From Bacillota bacterium (GTDB lineage Bacteria; Bacillota; Clostridia; Christensenellales; Aristaeellaceae), in NCBI GenBank assembly GCA_023413135.1, contig JAEZQK010000031.1, forward strand, positions 23,089 through 87,088: a stretch of DNA of 64,000 bases, written 5' to 3'. Positions 16,912 through 26,215 of the stretch are shown here, piece after piece (within the stretch, counting starts at the first letter, position 1; each line of letters starts with the position of its first letter). The notes under the pieces were generated by a model, which searched no databases, had not been told where the DNA came from, and saw only the letters and a program-made list of their open reading frames with translations. The translations under genes and the position numbers were made by a program.

Positions 16912-19838
16912 TTGAGCCACCCTTCCACCAGTTCAATCGTCGGCAGCAGGAAGGGCTTCACATACACGCCATCCTTCGTGTAGCCAAACTCCTCCAGCTT
17001 GCGCTTTAACTCCCTGTTGATATTCCTGTCGGCCGCGTCAATGGCCATTTGAAGCTTTGTGCCCTTCATGACCGCGTCGATGGCGTTGGAAATCTCCCGC
17101 TCCGCCATGTATCCGCCGGGGACCCTGGGTGTTTCATACGTCCATTCCAACTGTTTAAGGATCACGGCCTTGTGCTTGCGGTTCCATGGCGCGTTGGCAA
17201 TCGCCTGAAGGTTGGCGGAGTTCCACATGTACTCGTTGCCCAGGGTGGTCTGCAACAGGAAGGAAAAATCCGTCTGTATTTCGGTGGACATCCACCAGTC
17301 CAGGAAAGCCCAGGCTTCCTCCTTGCGGCTGGAGGAGGAAAAGATCACATTGCTTTCCGCCGCTCCGGATGTCCAGCGCTGGGTGGCGCCGTTTTCGTCT
17401 GCAACGCCGGGGTATGGTGCCAGCTCCCATTTGCCGGAAAGCTCCGGCGCGGCATTGGTCAAAAGGTTGAACGTGCCATAGTCCGAAACACCGATGGGCG
17501 TGCGGCCGTCCCGGAAGTATTGATAGAAGCTCGAGATGCTGTACTGCATGCTGTATATGGTATAGTTTTCCGTAAGCAGCGCCAGCGCGCCGATGGCCTC
17601 GGGCGTTTGAAGGGCCGAGAGCCCCGTGCCGTCTTCGTAGATGTTTCCGCCGCTTTGGAAGATGAAGGGGGCGGTGGCGGCGAAGGGTTTGGCAATAAAG
17701 TTGGATACCTGGCAGTTGAAGTTCATGCCCATGCGCCGAAGCTGCGGCAGCATATCGCGAACTTCCTGCATGGTGTCGGGAACTTGAAGGCCTAAGGAGT
17801 TCAAAATATCTAAGCGGTAAAACATTACCCAGAAGTTGAAGGTTTCAGGAATGGCGTATACCCCTTCATCCAATACGCCCGGGATCAGCATGCCGGGGGC
17901 AAAGCGGGATGCCACTTCCTTGAATGTGTCGAAGCTGCGCATATTGGCAAGCGCACCGCGGATGGCAAGATCATATACGCCGGAGGAGGCGATGGCCACC
18001 GCCGCGTCGGGGGCCTTGCCGGAGGCATTGGCCAGGATCAGCTTGGCCTGGTCCGGCACAATGGACAGATCCACCTTGATCCCCGTTGCCGGGGTAAAGC
18101 GCGTATCCGCCAGGTTCTGCATGATCTCCAGATACTGCCTGGGCCTGCTGACCCATACCTGAAGCGTCTCACCCGATTGCCCGTCATAGCCGGGCGTATA
18201 TTCTTCAGCTCCAAAGGAACTGAAAAAGTGGCCGATGCTGTCACCCATGGCCGCAAGGGCGGTTTTTTCAGCAGGCAGATCCTTGGCATTCTGGAACAGG
18301 ATCATACTGTCCAGCCCCAGTTGGGAAAACTGCAGGCTTTCGATGGTGTTGACCAGGTATTGCATGATGGAAATGGAGTTGGAATTAGAAGCGGCTTTCG
18401 CATCCGCGGTGGGTATGCCTCTGGAAAATTCGTTCAGCCGCTTGGGCAGCTCGTTAGGTTTTTCATTAAGGATGCGCATCAGCCGGGCGGCCACCTGAAT
18501 CTGCTCGATTTCACCGCACTTGCCGGATACGGATTTGAGCTCGTTAAGCGCCTGATGTGTTTTCTCCAGCAATTCCGCCCAATAGGTAAGCTTTGATCCG
18601 GCGTCGATGCCGTAGCCGGCCAGGTTGAAATCCCTATACCTATCGGTATTGCCCCCGGTGATCCTGGTAATTTCCAGCGTCAGGTCGTTCATTTCATCGG
18701 TGATCTTTTCCAGGATCATGATGGCGTAGCGGGTAGGGTCCAGCGAAACCTCCAAGGCCAGGGTATGCTTTCCCTTCGTAAGGAACACGGCATCGGGCAG
18801 GATATACCTGGTAAACTGCCTTGCAAAGCCGAAAGGAACGTTTTGATATCCTTCGTTTGGAATGGCCCCATCTATGTAAATATTGCGGAATACCGTAAAG
18901 CCCGCCTTGTCCGCCTGGCGGTAATGGAACATGACATTGTAATAGCCGTCTGCCGGCGCTTCAAAATCATATTCGACCCTGGCGCCGCCATAGCGGAAGG
19001 AGCTGTCCTCAATGTAGTTTTGAACCTTTTTACCTGGGCTGTAGGGGGTGAGGCGGCTGTTGTAGGATGCGCCTGTGCGTACATTGGGGTTGTTGCGCCT
19101 TATCACCTGCTCGGCTTCCAGCACAAGCAGCGCGTTTCCATCAGGTGACTCGCCACTGCTTTTCGCCATTTCGGGTTTCGGGCACAGCGACAGGGAGGAT
19201 AACGTGACGGCGCTTTCGGCGCAGCTTAAGGCAATTAAATGGTCACCCTTTTTCAGATAGACCAAAAGGGGTTCGCTGTACCGGCCTGAAACGGTGCGGA
19301 AATACGACTTCTGCCATACATTTGACCGGGATGGCATACCCACGCACTCGTTGCCGTACCGATCCAGGGGAAAGCCTGCGGACAGCCATACGTTGTTTGC
19401 CTGCAGGGAGTTCCATTCCTCATAGGGCACGATTCCGTCCACCGTGGCATTGAGCACCGTTGGAAGCACCCGGTCCCCCTCCGGCCTATAGGTAAACGCG
19501 ATGGCGTACAGCCCATCCTGGGGCGCTGTGACAGCAATTTCTGCCTTTGCTTCGTTTGTCTCCGACAGATACACGCCCCCCATTTCCCGGGTGGGAAAGG
19601 CAAGCTCGGGGCCGGAATACACAGGCGCGGCAAGGTTGGAAAGGTATACTTCATAGGAATCCCGGGGCAGGTTCTCCATGCCAAGGTAAATATCCCGAAG
19701 CGCCGCCATGGAAGCTTCTATCTGCGCCTTCGCCGGCAGGACAACGGCAGAAGCCTGGTTTCCTGCCAGCAGCAAAGCTATGCCCAGCGTGATAAGCAGG
19801 GTTGCGGCGATGATCAGGAGCATGGATCTTTTGCGCAT
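16908..19838 (-). CDS. Very large extracellular solute-binding protein with tandem N-terminal carbohydrate-binding-like modules
   Basis: At 976 residues this is about twice the usual length of a family 1 binding protein. It starts with a membrane-anchor or signal segment (about 8-30). Two related beta-rich modules follow (about 50-215 and 230-380); both contain a DGLYAIAFTYR / DGYYNVMFHYR strand and a KKGDHLIALS / TKGKHTLALEVS strand, which indicates internal duplication of a CBM6/35-like fold. A helical linker (about 385-520) leads into an SBP1 domain (about 560-940; KLILANASGKAPDAAVAI, then AWAFLDWWMSTEIQTDF). First gene of the minus-strand series, with AGGGGAA before its ATG and a divergent AraC gene upstream. 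It probably captures a polysaccharide and feeds the split permease pair. Confidence 0.85.
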   Translation of the reverse strand: MRKRSMLLIIAATLLITLGIALLLAGNQASAVVLPAKAQIEASMAALRDIYLGMENLPRDSYEVYLSNLAAPVYSGPELAFPTREMGGVYLSETNEAKAEIAVTAPQDGLYAIAFTYRPEGDRVLPTVLNATVDGIVPYEEWNSLQANNVWLSAGFPLDRYGNECVGMPSRSNVWQKSYFRTVSGRYSEPLLVYLKKGDHLIALSCAESAVTLSSLSLCPKPEMAKSSGESPDGNALLVLEAEQVIRRNNPNVRTGASYNSRLTPYSPGKKVQNYIEDSSFRYGGARVEYDFEAPADGYYNVMFHYRQADKAGFTVFRNIYIDGAIPNEGYQNVPFGFARQFTRYILPDAVFLTKGKHTLALEVSLDPTRYAIMILEKITDEMNDLTLEITRITGGNTDRYRDFNLAGYGIDAGSKLTYWAELLEKTHQALNELKSVSGKCGEIEQIQVAARLMRILNEKPNELPKRLNEFSRGIPTADAKAASNSNSISIMQYLVNTIESLQFSQLGLDSMILFQNAKDLPAEKTALAAMGDSIGHFFSSFGAEEYTPGYDGQSGETLQVWVSRPRQYLEIMQNLADTRFTPATGIKVDLSIVPDQAKLILANASGKAPDAAVAIASSGVYDLAIRGALANMRSFDTFKEVASRFAPGMLIPGVLDEGVYAIPETFNFWVMFYRLDILNSLGLQVPDTMQEVRDMLPQLRRMGMNFNCQVSNFIAKPFAATAPFIFQSGGNIYEDGTGLSALQTPEAIGALALLTENYTIYSMQYSISSFYQYFRDGRTPIGVSDYGTFNLLTNAAPELSGKWELAPYPGVADENGATQRWTSGAAESNVIFSSSSRKEEAWAFLDWWMSTEIQTDFSFLLQTTLGNEYMWNSANLQAIANAPWNRKHKAVILKQLEWTYETPRVPGGYMAEREISNAIDAVMKGTKLQMAIDAADRNINRELKRKLEEFGYTKDGVYVKPFLLPTIELVEGWLK

Positions 19839-19949
19839 CGGTATATTCCCCTTGCATGATCAATCTATAATTGAATGAAAACGAAACCAAACTGGCCGCG
19901 GTTGTCCGCTTTCAGCTTGCCATGCTATATCCTATGTCCGTTAATATCA

Positions 19950-19978
19950 TTCTTACATCAGAACGCGAAAGATGTCAA
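19950..19978 (-). promoter_or_regulatory. Candidate promoter for the glycan-utilisation series
   Basis: On the minus strand, TTGACA (19973-19978) is followed by 17 nt and the poor -10 hexamer TAAGAA (19950-19955), 112 nt before the ATG at 19,838. A perfect -35 with a weak -10 would suit activation by the divergent AraC regulator. The 396-nt intergenic space holding it is AT-rich and otherwise contains only the AraC promoter. Confidence 0.45.
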
Positions 19979-20119
19979 ATCCTTCGATTGGCAAAAATGT
20001 TTACTGCTGTTTCTGTGCATTGCATGCATATGCGCCAAATGCCGATGATATGGGGGATCAAAAGACAAAAATAGCTTATTGTTATGATTTTTAGTCGGTT
20101 CTTTTTGCCACTTATGCTA

Positions 20120-20148
20120 TTGAAAATGTTGTATTTGTTTATTATAAT
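20120..20148 (+). promoter_or_regulatory. Promoter for the AraC-family regulator
   Basis: TTGAAA (20120-20125), a 17-nt spacer and a perfect TATAAT (20143-20148), about 85 nt upstream of the regulator's ATG. Confidence 0.75.
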
Positions 20149-20234
20149 AACATTAATGCATATTGTGTGAGCATCAAATAGCTGCCGGCCCCAAGCCGGT
20201 GGAACAGGAATTGAGCACTGGGAGAAGGTGTGAA

Positions 20235-21020
20235 ATGAGCTTGAAATTGCTGGGTGCCATGCACCTGAAAACAGAGCCTGCGGATTACCATCTTCTGCGG
20301 GAAAACGGCCAGAATGCCGTCAATTTCGTTCACTTTCTGTCCCCGCTATGCGTGGTAATCGACGGCCTGCCTACGCATGTGGATAAGAATGCATGCATCC
20401 TTTATACACCCGGTACGCGCCAGGAATACTATGCGCTGGGCAAAGGCTTTGCGAACAATTTTGTGACCTTTCAGCCGGATGATGATGAGCTGCTGCGCAA
20501 ATACAACCTTCCCCTGAATGAAATCTTCTATATTGAAAAAGACCAGCTTATCACCGGCCTTGTGGAATACATATCCTGGACCATGTCCGATTTTGGCGTG
20601 GACCACACCGCTACCGTCCGGGAGCATATCCAGCGCCTTCTGTCTACCCTGGCTGAAAACCAGATTCTGAATACACCCAAGGCACAGCGGGAGTACCAGA
20701 CCAAAAAGCGCCTGCTGCAATTGCGCGAGCGGATCGGTGAAAACCCCGGCGTTTGGGATGTGGAGAAGATGGCAAAGGCAATGTATTTTACCCGGAGCTA
20801 TTTCTTTTTGCAGTACCGCAAGCACTTTCAAATCTCGCCCAGCGAGGATTTGATCGGGATGACCATCGACCATGCGAAAATGCTCCTTAGAAAGACGGAT
20901 GCATCCGTCGGCGACATCGCGGTGCAATGCGGCTACAAGCGGGTGGAATATTTCATCAGGCTGTTTCGGGAAAAAGAAAAAATAACACCCGGGCAGTTTC
21001 GGAAAACGGCGGGACGCTGA
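20235..21020 (+). CDS. AraC-family transcriptional regulator
   Basis: A 261-residue regulator. The N-terminal cupin-like sensor region (about 1-150; DKNACILYTPGTRQEYYAL) is followed by a C-terminal double helix-turn-helix (about 160-258), with MAKAMYFTRSYFFLQYRKHF as the first and VGDIAVQCGYKRVEYFIRLF as the second motif. It is divergent from the binding protein that opens the glycan locus, the usual arrangement for a local activator of sugar-uptake genes. The ATG at 20,235 is preceded by GAGAAGGTG; the longer frame would begin with TTG and lacks a site. The inducer is unknown. Confidence 0.92.
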   Translation: MSLKLLGAMHLKTEPADYHLLRENGQNAVNFVHFLSPLCVVIDGLPTHVDKNACILYTPGTRQEYYALGKGFANNFVTFQPDDDELLRKYNLPLNEIFYIEKDQLITGLVEYISWTMSDFGVDHTATVREHIQRLLSTLAENQILNTPKAQREYQTKKRLLQLRERIGENPGVWDVEKMAKAMYFTRSYFFLQYRKHFQISPSEDLIGMTIDHAKMLLRKTDASVGDIAVQCGYKRVEYFIRLFREKEKITPGQFRKTAGR

Positions 21021-21044
21021 TCATGTCAAATTGTCAGCTTTTGG

Positions 21045-21073
21045 TTGACGCAGGTAGTGTTGTGCTTCATAAT
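21045..21073 (+). promoter_or_regulatory. Promoter for the ABC-F gene
   Basis: TTGACG (21045-21050), a 17-nt spacer and CATAAT (21068-21073). The leader to the ATG is only about 25 nt, too short for the ribosome-stalling attenuator that often precedes antibiotic-resistance ABC-F genes. Confidence 0.65.
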
Positions 21074-21102
21074 AAGAGGATCAACTCATTTAGGTGGACG
21101 AT

Positions 21103-22986
21103 ATGGCCGATATCAACATCACATCCATCAGGAAATCATTTGTGCAGGACCGCGTCGTGCTGGACGGTGTGAGCTTTCAGGTTGACCGGGGCGAGCGCGT
21201 GGGACTGCTTGGCGGGAACGGCACGGGTAAGACGACACTTCTGAAAATCATCACGGGCGAGCTTAATCCCGACGCGGGCAGTGCGTTTGTCCAAAAGGGG
21301 CTGAAGCTGGGCTATGTGGCACAGCTTAATAACTACGCGCCGGGCACGACATGCGAGGATGTGCTGCGCGCGGCGTTTTCACGCGTGTTTGAGATCGGTG
21401 CGGAGATCGAAAAAATCCACACGGGCATGGAGCCAGGCGACGCGGGGCGGTATTCTAGGCTCATGGACGAGTACGTGGCCCTTAACGGCTACGAGTGGGA
21501 GACGGAGCTCAACAAGGTCGCGAATGGGCTTGGGATCGATGTAGAGATGCGCCTGCGTTTTTTCGCCGATCTCTCCGGCGGGGAGCGCACGCGGGTGTGC
21601 CTGGCACGGCTGATCCTCGAGAAGACGGATGTCCTCCTCCTCGACGAGCCAACGAACCATCTGGACACGCGTTCTATGGAATGGCTGGAGGACTACCTCT
21701 TAAGCTACAAGGGCACCGTGCTCGTCGTCTCCCACGACCGTTATTTTCTGGACGTGGTGGTCACAAGGATCGTGGAGCTCGAAAATGGAAAGCCAAACTT
21801 TTACGGCGGCAACTACACTTTCTACGCCCAGGAGAAGGAGCAACGATACCGCCAGCAGCTCATGCGCTATCAGCGGGAGCAAGCGAAGGTCAAGCAGCTG
21901 GAGTTTCAGGTGCAAAGGCTCAAGGCATGGGGTTCGGTCTACGACAACCCCGCGCTGCACAAGAAAGCGCGGGCCATGGAGAAGCGAATCGAACGCGTGC
22001 AGGAGACCGACCGGCCGACGAAACAGTCGCGCATGGATATGGGGTTTAACTCTGACAAGTTCCGGGCGGACAGGGTGCTCTGGACGGAGAACCTATCAAA
22101 AGCGTTCGGGGGGAAGACGCTGTTTTCCGGCGTGAATACTACGATGCGCGGGAACGGCGAGCGGATCGCGCTGCTGGGGCCGAACGGCTGCGGCAAGACC
22201 ACATTTTTGAAGATCCTGATGGGGCTCGAAGCCCCGGATACGGGCGAGGCGCACTTCGGACCGTCCGTTAGCTTTGCATACCTCCCGCAGGTGATGGCAT
22301 TTCCGCATCCGGAACGGACGCTCTACGACACGCTCCTCTACGAGACAAACTGCCAGCCGCAGGAAGCGCGTGACCGGCTCGGCGCCTTTCGGTTCCGGGG
22401 CGAGGATCAGTTCAAGACCGTATCGCAACTATCGGGCGGCGAGCGCGCGCGGCTGCAATTGTGCCTGATCATGATGTCGCGGGCGAACCTCCTCATCCTC
22501 GACGAGCCCACGAACCACCTCGACCTAAACTCGCGGGAGTGGATTGAGGAAGCGGTGGCGGAGTTTGAGGGTGCGCTTCTGTTCGTCTCCCATGACAGGT
22601 ACTTCATCCGGCGGTTCGCCGACCGCGTGTGGGAGATCGAGGACGGAAAATTCCGCGATTGGCCCTGCGGCTACGAGCGGTACAGAAGGCTCAAGACGAT
22701 GGAGCAGGCCGCGCCGCCGCCCGAGAAAGAGAAGCCGCAAAAGCCCGCCGCCAGGCCGTCCGGGCGCGACCAGCGGGCGGAGCGCAAACTGAATGCGCTC
22801 GAGCGGGACATCGCCCGGGCGGAGGAAAAGCTCGCGGGCTTTGACAAGAGAGCCCTAGAATGTGCCAGCGACTATATACGGCTAAATGAGGTGCTCGCCG
22901 AGAAGGCAGCGCTCGAAAACGAGCTTCAGATCATGTATGAACAGTGGGAGACAATCGCGGCGGCGCTGGAGGGGGGCCATGATTAG
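21103..22986 (+). CDS. ABC-F family ATPase (ribosome-associated, no membrane domain)
   Basis: A 627-residue soluble protein with two ABC domains: Walker A GGNGTGKTT and GPNGCGKTT, signatures LSGGERTRV and LSGGERARLQL, and Walker B LLLDEPTNHLD and LILDEPTNHLD. An arginine- and lysine-rich P-site interdomain linker (about residues 240-320) and a charged C-terminal coiled coil (about 540-620) follow the Uup/EttA/YdiF pattern. Family members bind the ribosomal E site to regulate translation or protect against antibiotics; which applies here cannot be told. The ATG at 21,103 is preferred over a GTG at 21,094 because AGGTGG lies five nt upstream. Codons favour CTC and GAG and GC content appears higher than in neighbouring genes, a hint of separate origin. 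Confidence 0.93.
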   Translation: MADINITSIRKSFVQDRVVLDGVSFQVDRGERVGLLGGNGTGKTTLLKIITGELNPDAGSAFVQKGLKLGYVAQLNNYAPGTTCEDVLRAAFSRVFEIGAEIEKIHTGMEPGDAGRYSRLMDEYVALNGYEWETELNKVANGLGIDVEMRLRFFADLSGGERTRVCLARLILEKTDVLLLDEPTNHLDTRSMEWLEDYLLSYKGTVLVVSHDRYFLDVVVTRIVELENGKPNFYGGNYTFYAQEKEQRYRQQLMRYQREQAKVKQLEFQVQRLKAWGSVYDNPALHKKARAMEKRIERVQETDRPTKQSRMDMGFNSDKFRADRVLWTENLSKAFGGKTLFSGVNTTMRGNGERIALLGPNGCGKTTFLKILMGLEAPDTGEAHFGPSVSFAYLPQVMAFPHPERTLYDTLLYETNCQPQEARDRLGAFRFRGEDQFKTVSQLSGGERARLQLCLIMMSRANLLILDEPTNHLDLNSREWIEEAVAEFEGALLFVSHDRYFIRRFADRVWEIEDGKFRDWPCGYERYRRLKTMEQAAPPPEKEKPQKPAARPSGRDQRAERKLNALERDIARAEEKLAGFDKRALECASDYIRLNEVLAEKAALENELQIMYEQWETIAAALEGGHD

Positions 22987-23075
22987 GGCATATAAAACGA
23001 AAGCAGTACATACATTTCGATCCACAAAAGCAAAAGGAGGGCCGTGCAGACGACTCCGCCAGCACGAAAAAGGGC

Positions 23076-23969
23076 ATGGAATTCAACATTCATGGACTGG
23101 AAAAGCGCTATCCAGGCGGCAAGACAGCACTTAACGGACTGGAGCTTACCCTGACGGCTCCAATGTTCGTAGGGCTGCTAGGCCCCAACGGCGCGGGCAA
23201 GAGTACCCTGATGAAGCTGCTGACCCTGGGCCTGCTGCCCAGCGCCGGCAAAATCCTGCTGGATGGCGCACCGCTACAAAAGCAGCAAAGGCAGCTGCGC
23301 CAAAAGCTCGGCTATCTGCCGCAGGAGTACGGGCTTTATGAGGAACTGACCGTATATCAGTTTTTGGATTATATGGCATGCCTGAAGAATCTTGGCAGCA
23401 AGTCAAAACAGCATATTGAGCGGGTACTGCCGCTGTGCGGGCTTTACGAGCGGAAGCGAAATAGGATCGGCTCGCTGTCGGGCGGATATAAGCAGCGGGT
23501 AGGCATCGCTCAGGCACTGTTGGGTGATCCTGAGCTCATCATATTGGACGAACCCACCGTGGGACTCGATCCTGAGGAGCGGGTGCGCATGCGCAATGTG
23601 TTCGTCGAAACCGCGCGGGACAAGATTATGATCTTGTCAACGCACATTATTGAGGATGTGCAGTCGGTGTGCAACCGGCTGATCGTGCTTAACCGGGGCC
23701 GCATTTGTTACGATGGCACGCCTGATGGGCTGATCGCACAGTGTTTAGGTCACGTGGGCATATATGAGTGCCTTCAGGGTGAGGCCGACCATATGATGTG
23801 CGATGCAGCCCAAATCGCAGCCATGCGTGTGACCTCAAAGATCGTCACGCCGGAAAAAACGGTGTACAAACTTGTGGCCGATGAACTGCCCGGCTTTGCC
23901 GAGGCGGTACGGCCCAGCCTGGAAGACGCTTACATGTATGCCATGGCGGGTGCGGAGAGACAGCCATGA
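23076..23969 (+). CDS. ABC transporter ATP-binding protein (exporter type)
   Basis: A 297-residue ATPase with Walker A GPNGAGKST, signature LSGGYKQRVG, Walker B LIILDEPTVGLDP and an H-loop in ILSTHIIEDVQ, typical of the CcmA/DrrA exporter group. About 70 C-terminal residues after the ATPase core are of unknown role. It overlaps the next gene by four bases (ATGA), so it almost certainly powers the two permeases downstream. The strong AAAAGGAGG at 23,032-23,040 is 35 nt before the ATG and out of frame with a nearby GTG, so it does not serve this start; only AAAGGG precedes the ATG. The start is therefore slightly uncertain. Confidence 0.92.
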   Translation: MEFNIHGLEKRYPGGKTALNGLELTLTAPMFVGLLGPNGAGKSTLMKLLTLGLLPSAGKILLDGAPLQKQQRQLRQKLGYLPQEYGLYEELTVYQFLDYMACLKNLGSKSKQHIERVLPLCGLYERKRNRIGSLSGGYKQRVGIAQALLGDPELIILDEPTVGLDPEERVRMRNVFVETARDKIMILSTHIIEDVQSVCNRLIVLNRGRICYDGTPDGLIAQCLGHVGIYECLQGEADHMMCDAAQIAAMRVTSKIVTPEKTVYKLVADELPGFAEAVRPSLEDAYMYAMAGAERQP

Positions 23970-26215
23970 GAATATTGCACTTGACCGCGCACGAGATCGT
24001 CCGGCTGCTGCACGCTTGGCGAAGCTGGCTGTTCATTGCCGTGTATGTACTGACACCCGTGATCCTGTGCACCGACATGTTTGGCCTTGGGGGAAGATAC
24101 TTTTCCGGCACCATGACCACTGTACTGATGCTTCAGCCTGCCCAGCTCGCTCTGAAAGTCTCAGCGTTCGCGGCGGCGCTTCACACTTTGCTGGAGATGC
24201 AGCGGAATAGACGCGCGCACTGCGACACATTGATCGAAAGCGTCGTAACCCCTGCAGGCTATGCGGTGCGTAAAGTCCTGGCTCTTTTAATGGTGATGGT
24301 TCTGTCTTCAGCGGCAGCCGCCGCGGTGCTGCTGCCCTACACCGCGCTCATGATGGGCGAGCTGTTCCGGCTCAGCACCTTTATACGGGTGTGGGGACTG
24401 GTCTATTGCGGCGGATTGATGATCACCATGATCGCCACCGCGGGCGTGTATATGATCACCCGCAGTATGGAAGCCGGCTTTGTTTTGATGGCCGGGCTGA
24501 TCGCCTTTGATATCACCCGGCAGTATAACAGCGATTTCCGCTTGCCCTGGCTTAGCACGAAAGTCAATTCCATTTCGGATGTCAGCGAAAGCATGAGCCA
24601 AATCCACCTACTCACCTATTCAAGGCTGATATGGCTGACATTTAGCCTGGCACTGTTTTTTCTGGGGCTTAACAGCCTTCGGCGCTACGGCCTAAGCTGG
24701 CTGTGGTCCTTTTTGCACAACCTAAAGCAAACGGTGCTGCCGCTGCTGATGGCCGCAATGGCGGCAGCCGGCATATTGCTATTCACACAGCAGCCTTTCA
24801 TCGACAATGGCCCGATGCTCACGTATGAGGTACACATTGATCCTGAAACCAGCCAGATCACCATGCAGGATAACGCAGACAGCATGATCGTGAAGGCCGA
24901 TTATAACTTTCAAATTAATGCCTCCAAAGGCAAGGCGGATCTTTTCATTGGCGACGGCCAATTGGAAGGGCGGGCGGAATTTGAGCTTCGCGGCGGCGGC
25001 AGCAAGGAGCAGGACCTGGCCCTGCTGCTGGCGCCCGGGCTGGAGATACTTGAGGCGCTGCTGGATGGCCAACCTGTCGCCTTGACCAAGGATGAGTTTG
25101 ACAGCTTTATGACCTCGGTATGGCATGTGAAGCTAAAAGGCCCGCTTACCGGCAAGACTTTGTCGCTGCTCTATGCAGGCACGCCGAGGAACCGCCGGGA
25201 CTCTCAACAGATTACCTTCATGATCACCCCAAAGTTCGTGTTCCTGGACCAATTCGTGCCGGTGCTGTATTCAGGAAATAACAATTTTCCGGTAGAGTGC
25301 ACCGTAACCATGGCCGACACGTTAACCGCATTTGTGCCTGGAAAGACCCTGGATGAGCTGGCTCCCCTGCGCAAAGGCTGCAAAACCTACCGGTTCTCCG
25401 ACTCCTATTGGCATTGGCTTATCGCCGGTGACTACAAGGTGGAGAAATTCAACGTCGGTGAGCTGGACGTGCAGCTTGTCTATTATCGCGAGAAAGCCGG
25501 CCTCATGCGGGAATCCATGGCGGCAGATACGCTGCGTGACGTGATCGAATACTTCACCAGGCGATTCGGCCCGCTGGATTTTAACGGTATGCCCTTGGTG
25601 CTATTAGAGCTGGACGGCGGCATCCTTGCAGGATGGGCGTCGGAGAATATATCAATGTATGGTGAGACCATGTTCATAAACGGTGCGTACAAGGCAGCGC
25701 CAGGGAGCGCCAACGTGGAGGGCGGAAGCGGGCTGGGCCTGGCGGTGCATGAGATTGCCCACCAATGGTGGGGCTTTGGACCTTCAAGTGTGTACACAGC
25801 CGAAGACGGGATGTCGCCCTGGAGCAGTGAAGGGCTTACTTGCTATAGCGCCTACCTGTATATGAAGGAGCGCTTCGGCATGGAGTATGCCTTAAGGGAG
25901 TATGCCGGCCTATGGCAGCGCAACGCCCACCGGCTTCAAAACGCTTTCTATATGGTAGACCGTGAAGGCTTTGCCCGCCTTGCCGAGCCAGACGCACTTA
26001 CGGTGCACTATACGTACGCAGGCCTGACCCGTTACGACCTGATGCCCGCGCTGCTGCTCAAGGCCGAAAGCCTTAAAGGCGGCGAGGACGCCTTTGTGGC
26101 CAGTCTGTCTAAAATGTATATGGAGCGCCACGGCGATTTTACAAAGCCGCTTGATTACGAAATCTTCCTGCAGGAATTGGGGCTTACGAAGGAGGACATG
26201 ACGCTGGATGAATAG
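23966..26215 (+). CDS. ABC-2 permease fused to an M1-like zinc peptidase domain
   Basis: A 749-residue fusion. Residues 1 to about 275 contain some six membrane helices of an ABC-2-type permease. The rest is an extracytoplasmic beta domain and a gluzincin-type domain with HEIAHQWWG (His595, Glu596, His599) and a downstream SSEGLT Glu622. In classical M1 aminopeptidases 18 residues separate the second His from the Glu; here there are 22, so the loop is longer. A WASEN segment resembles the GxMEN substrate motif. Comparable permease/M1 fusions are annotated in other bacteria. It overlaps the ATPase gene by 4 nt and the second permease by 8 nt. The substrate, and whether the peptidase is active, are unknown. 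Confidence 0.88.
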   Translation: MRILHLTAHEIVRLLHAWRSWLFIAVYVLTPVILCTDMFGLGGRYFSGTMTTVLMLQPAQLALKVSAFAAALHTLLEMQRNRRAHCDTLIESVVTPAGYAVRKVLALLMVMVLSSAAAAAVLLPYTALMMGELFRLSTFIRVWGLVYCGGLMITMIATAGVYMITRSMEAGFVLMAGLIAFDITRQYNSDFRLPWLSTKVNSISDVSESMSQIHLLTYSRLIWLTFSLALFFLGLNSLRRYGLSWLWSFLHNLKQTVLPLLMAAMAAAGILLFTQQPFIDNGPMLTYEVHIDPETSQITMQDNADSMIVKADYNFQINASKGKADLFIGDGQLEGRAEFELRGGGSKEQDLALLLAPGLEILEALLDGQPVALTKDEFDSFMTSVWHVKLKGPLTGKTLSLLYAGTPRNRRDSQQITFMITPKFVFLDQFVPVLYSGNNNFPVECTVTMADTLTAFVPGKTLDELAPLRKGCKTYRFSDSYWHWLIAGDYKVEKFNVGELDVQLVYYREKAGLMRESMAADTLRDVIEYFTRRFGPLDFNGMPLVLLELDGGILAGWASENISMYGETMFINGAYKAAPGSANVEGGSGLGLAVHEIAHQWWGFGPSSVYTAEDGMSPWSSEGLTCYSAYLYMKERFGMEYALREYAGLWQRNAHRLQNAFYMVDREGFARLAEPDALTVHYTYAGLTRYDLMPALLLKAESLKGGEDAFVASLSKMYMERHGDFTKPLDYEIFLQELGLTKEDMTLDE

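Noticed and set aside
23032..23075. Short open frame starting at GTG 23,044 after a strong AAAAGGAGG
   Set aside because: It runs out of frame into the ABC ATPase gene and shows no coding character beyond the overlap; a leader peptide cannot be excluded but is unsupported.
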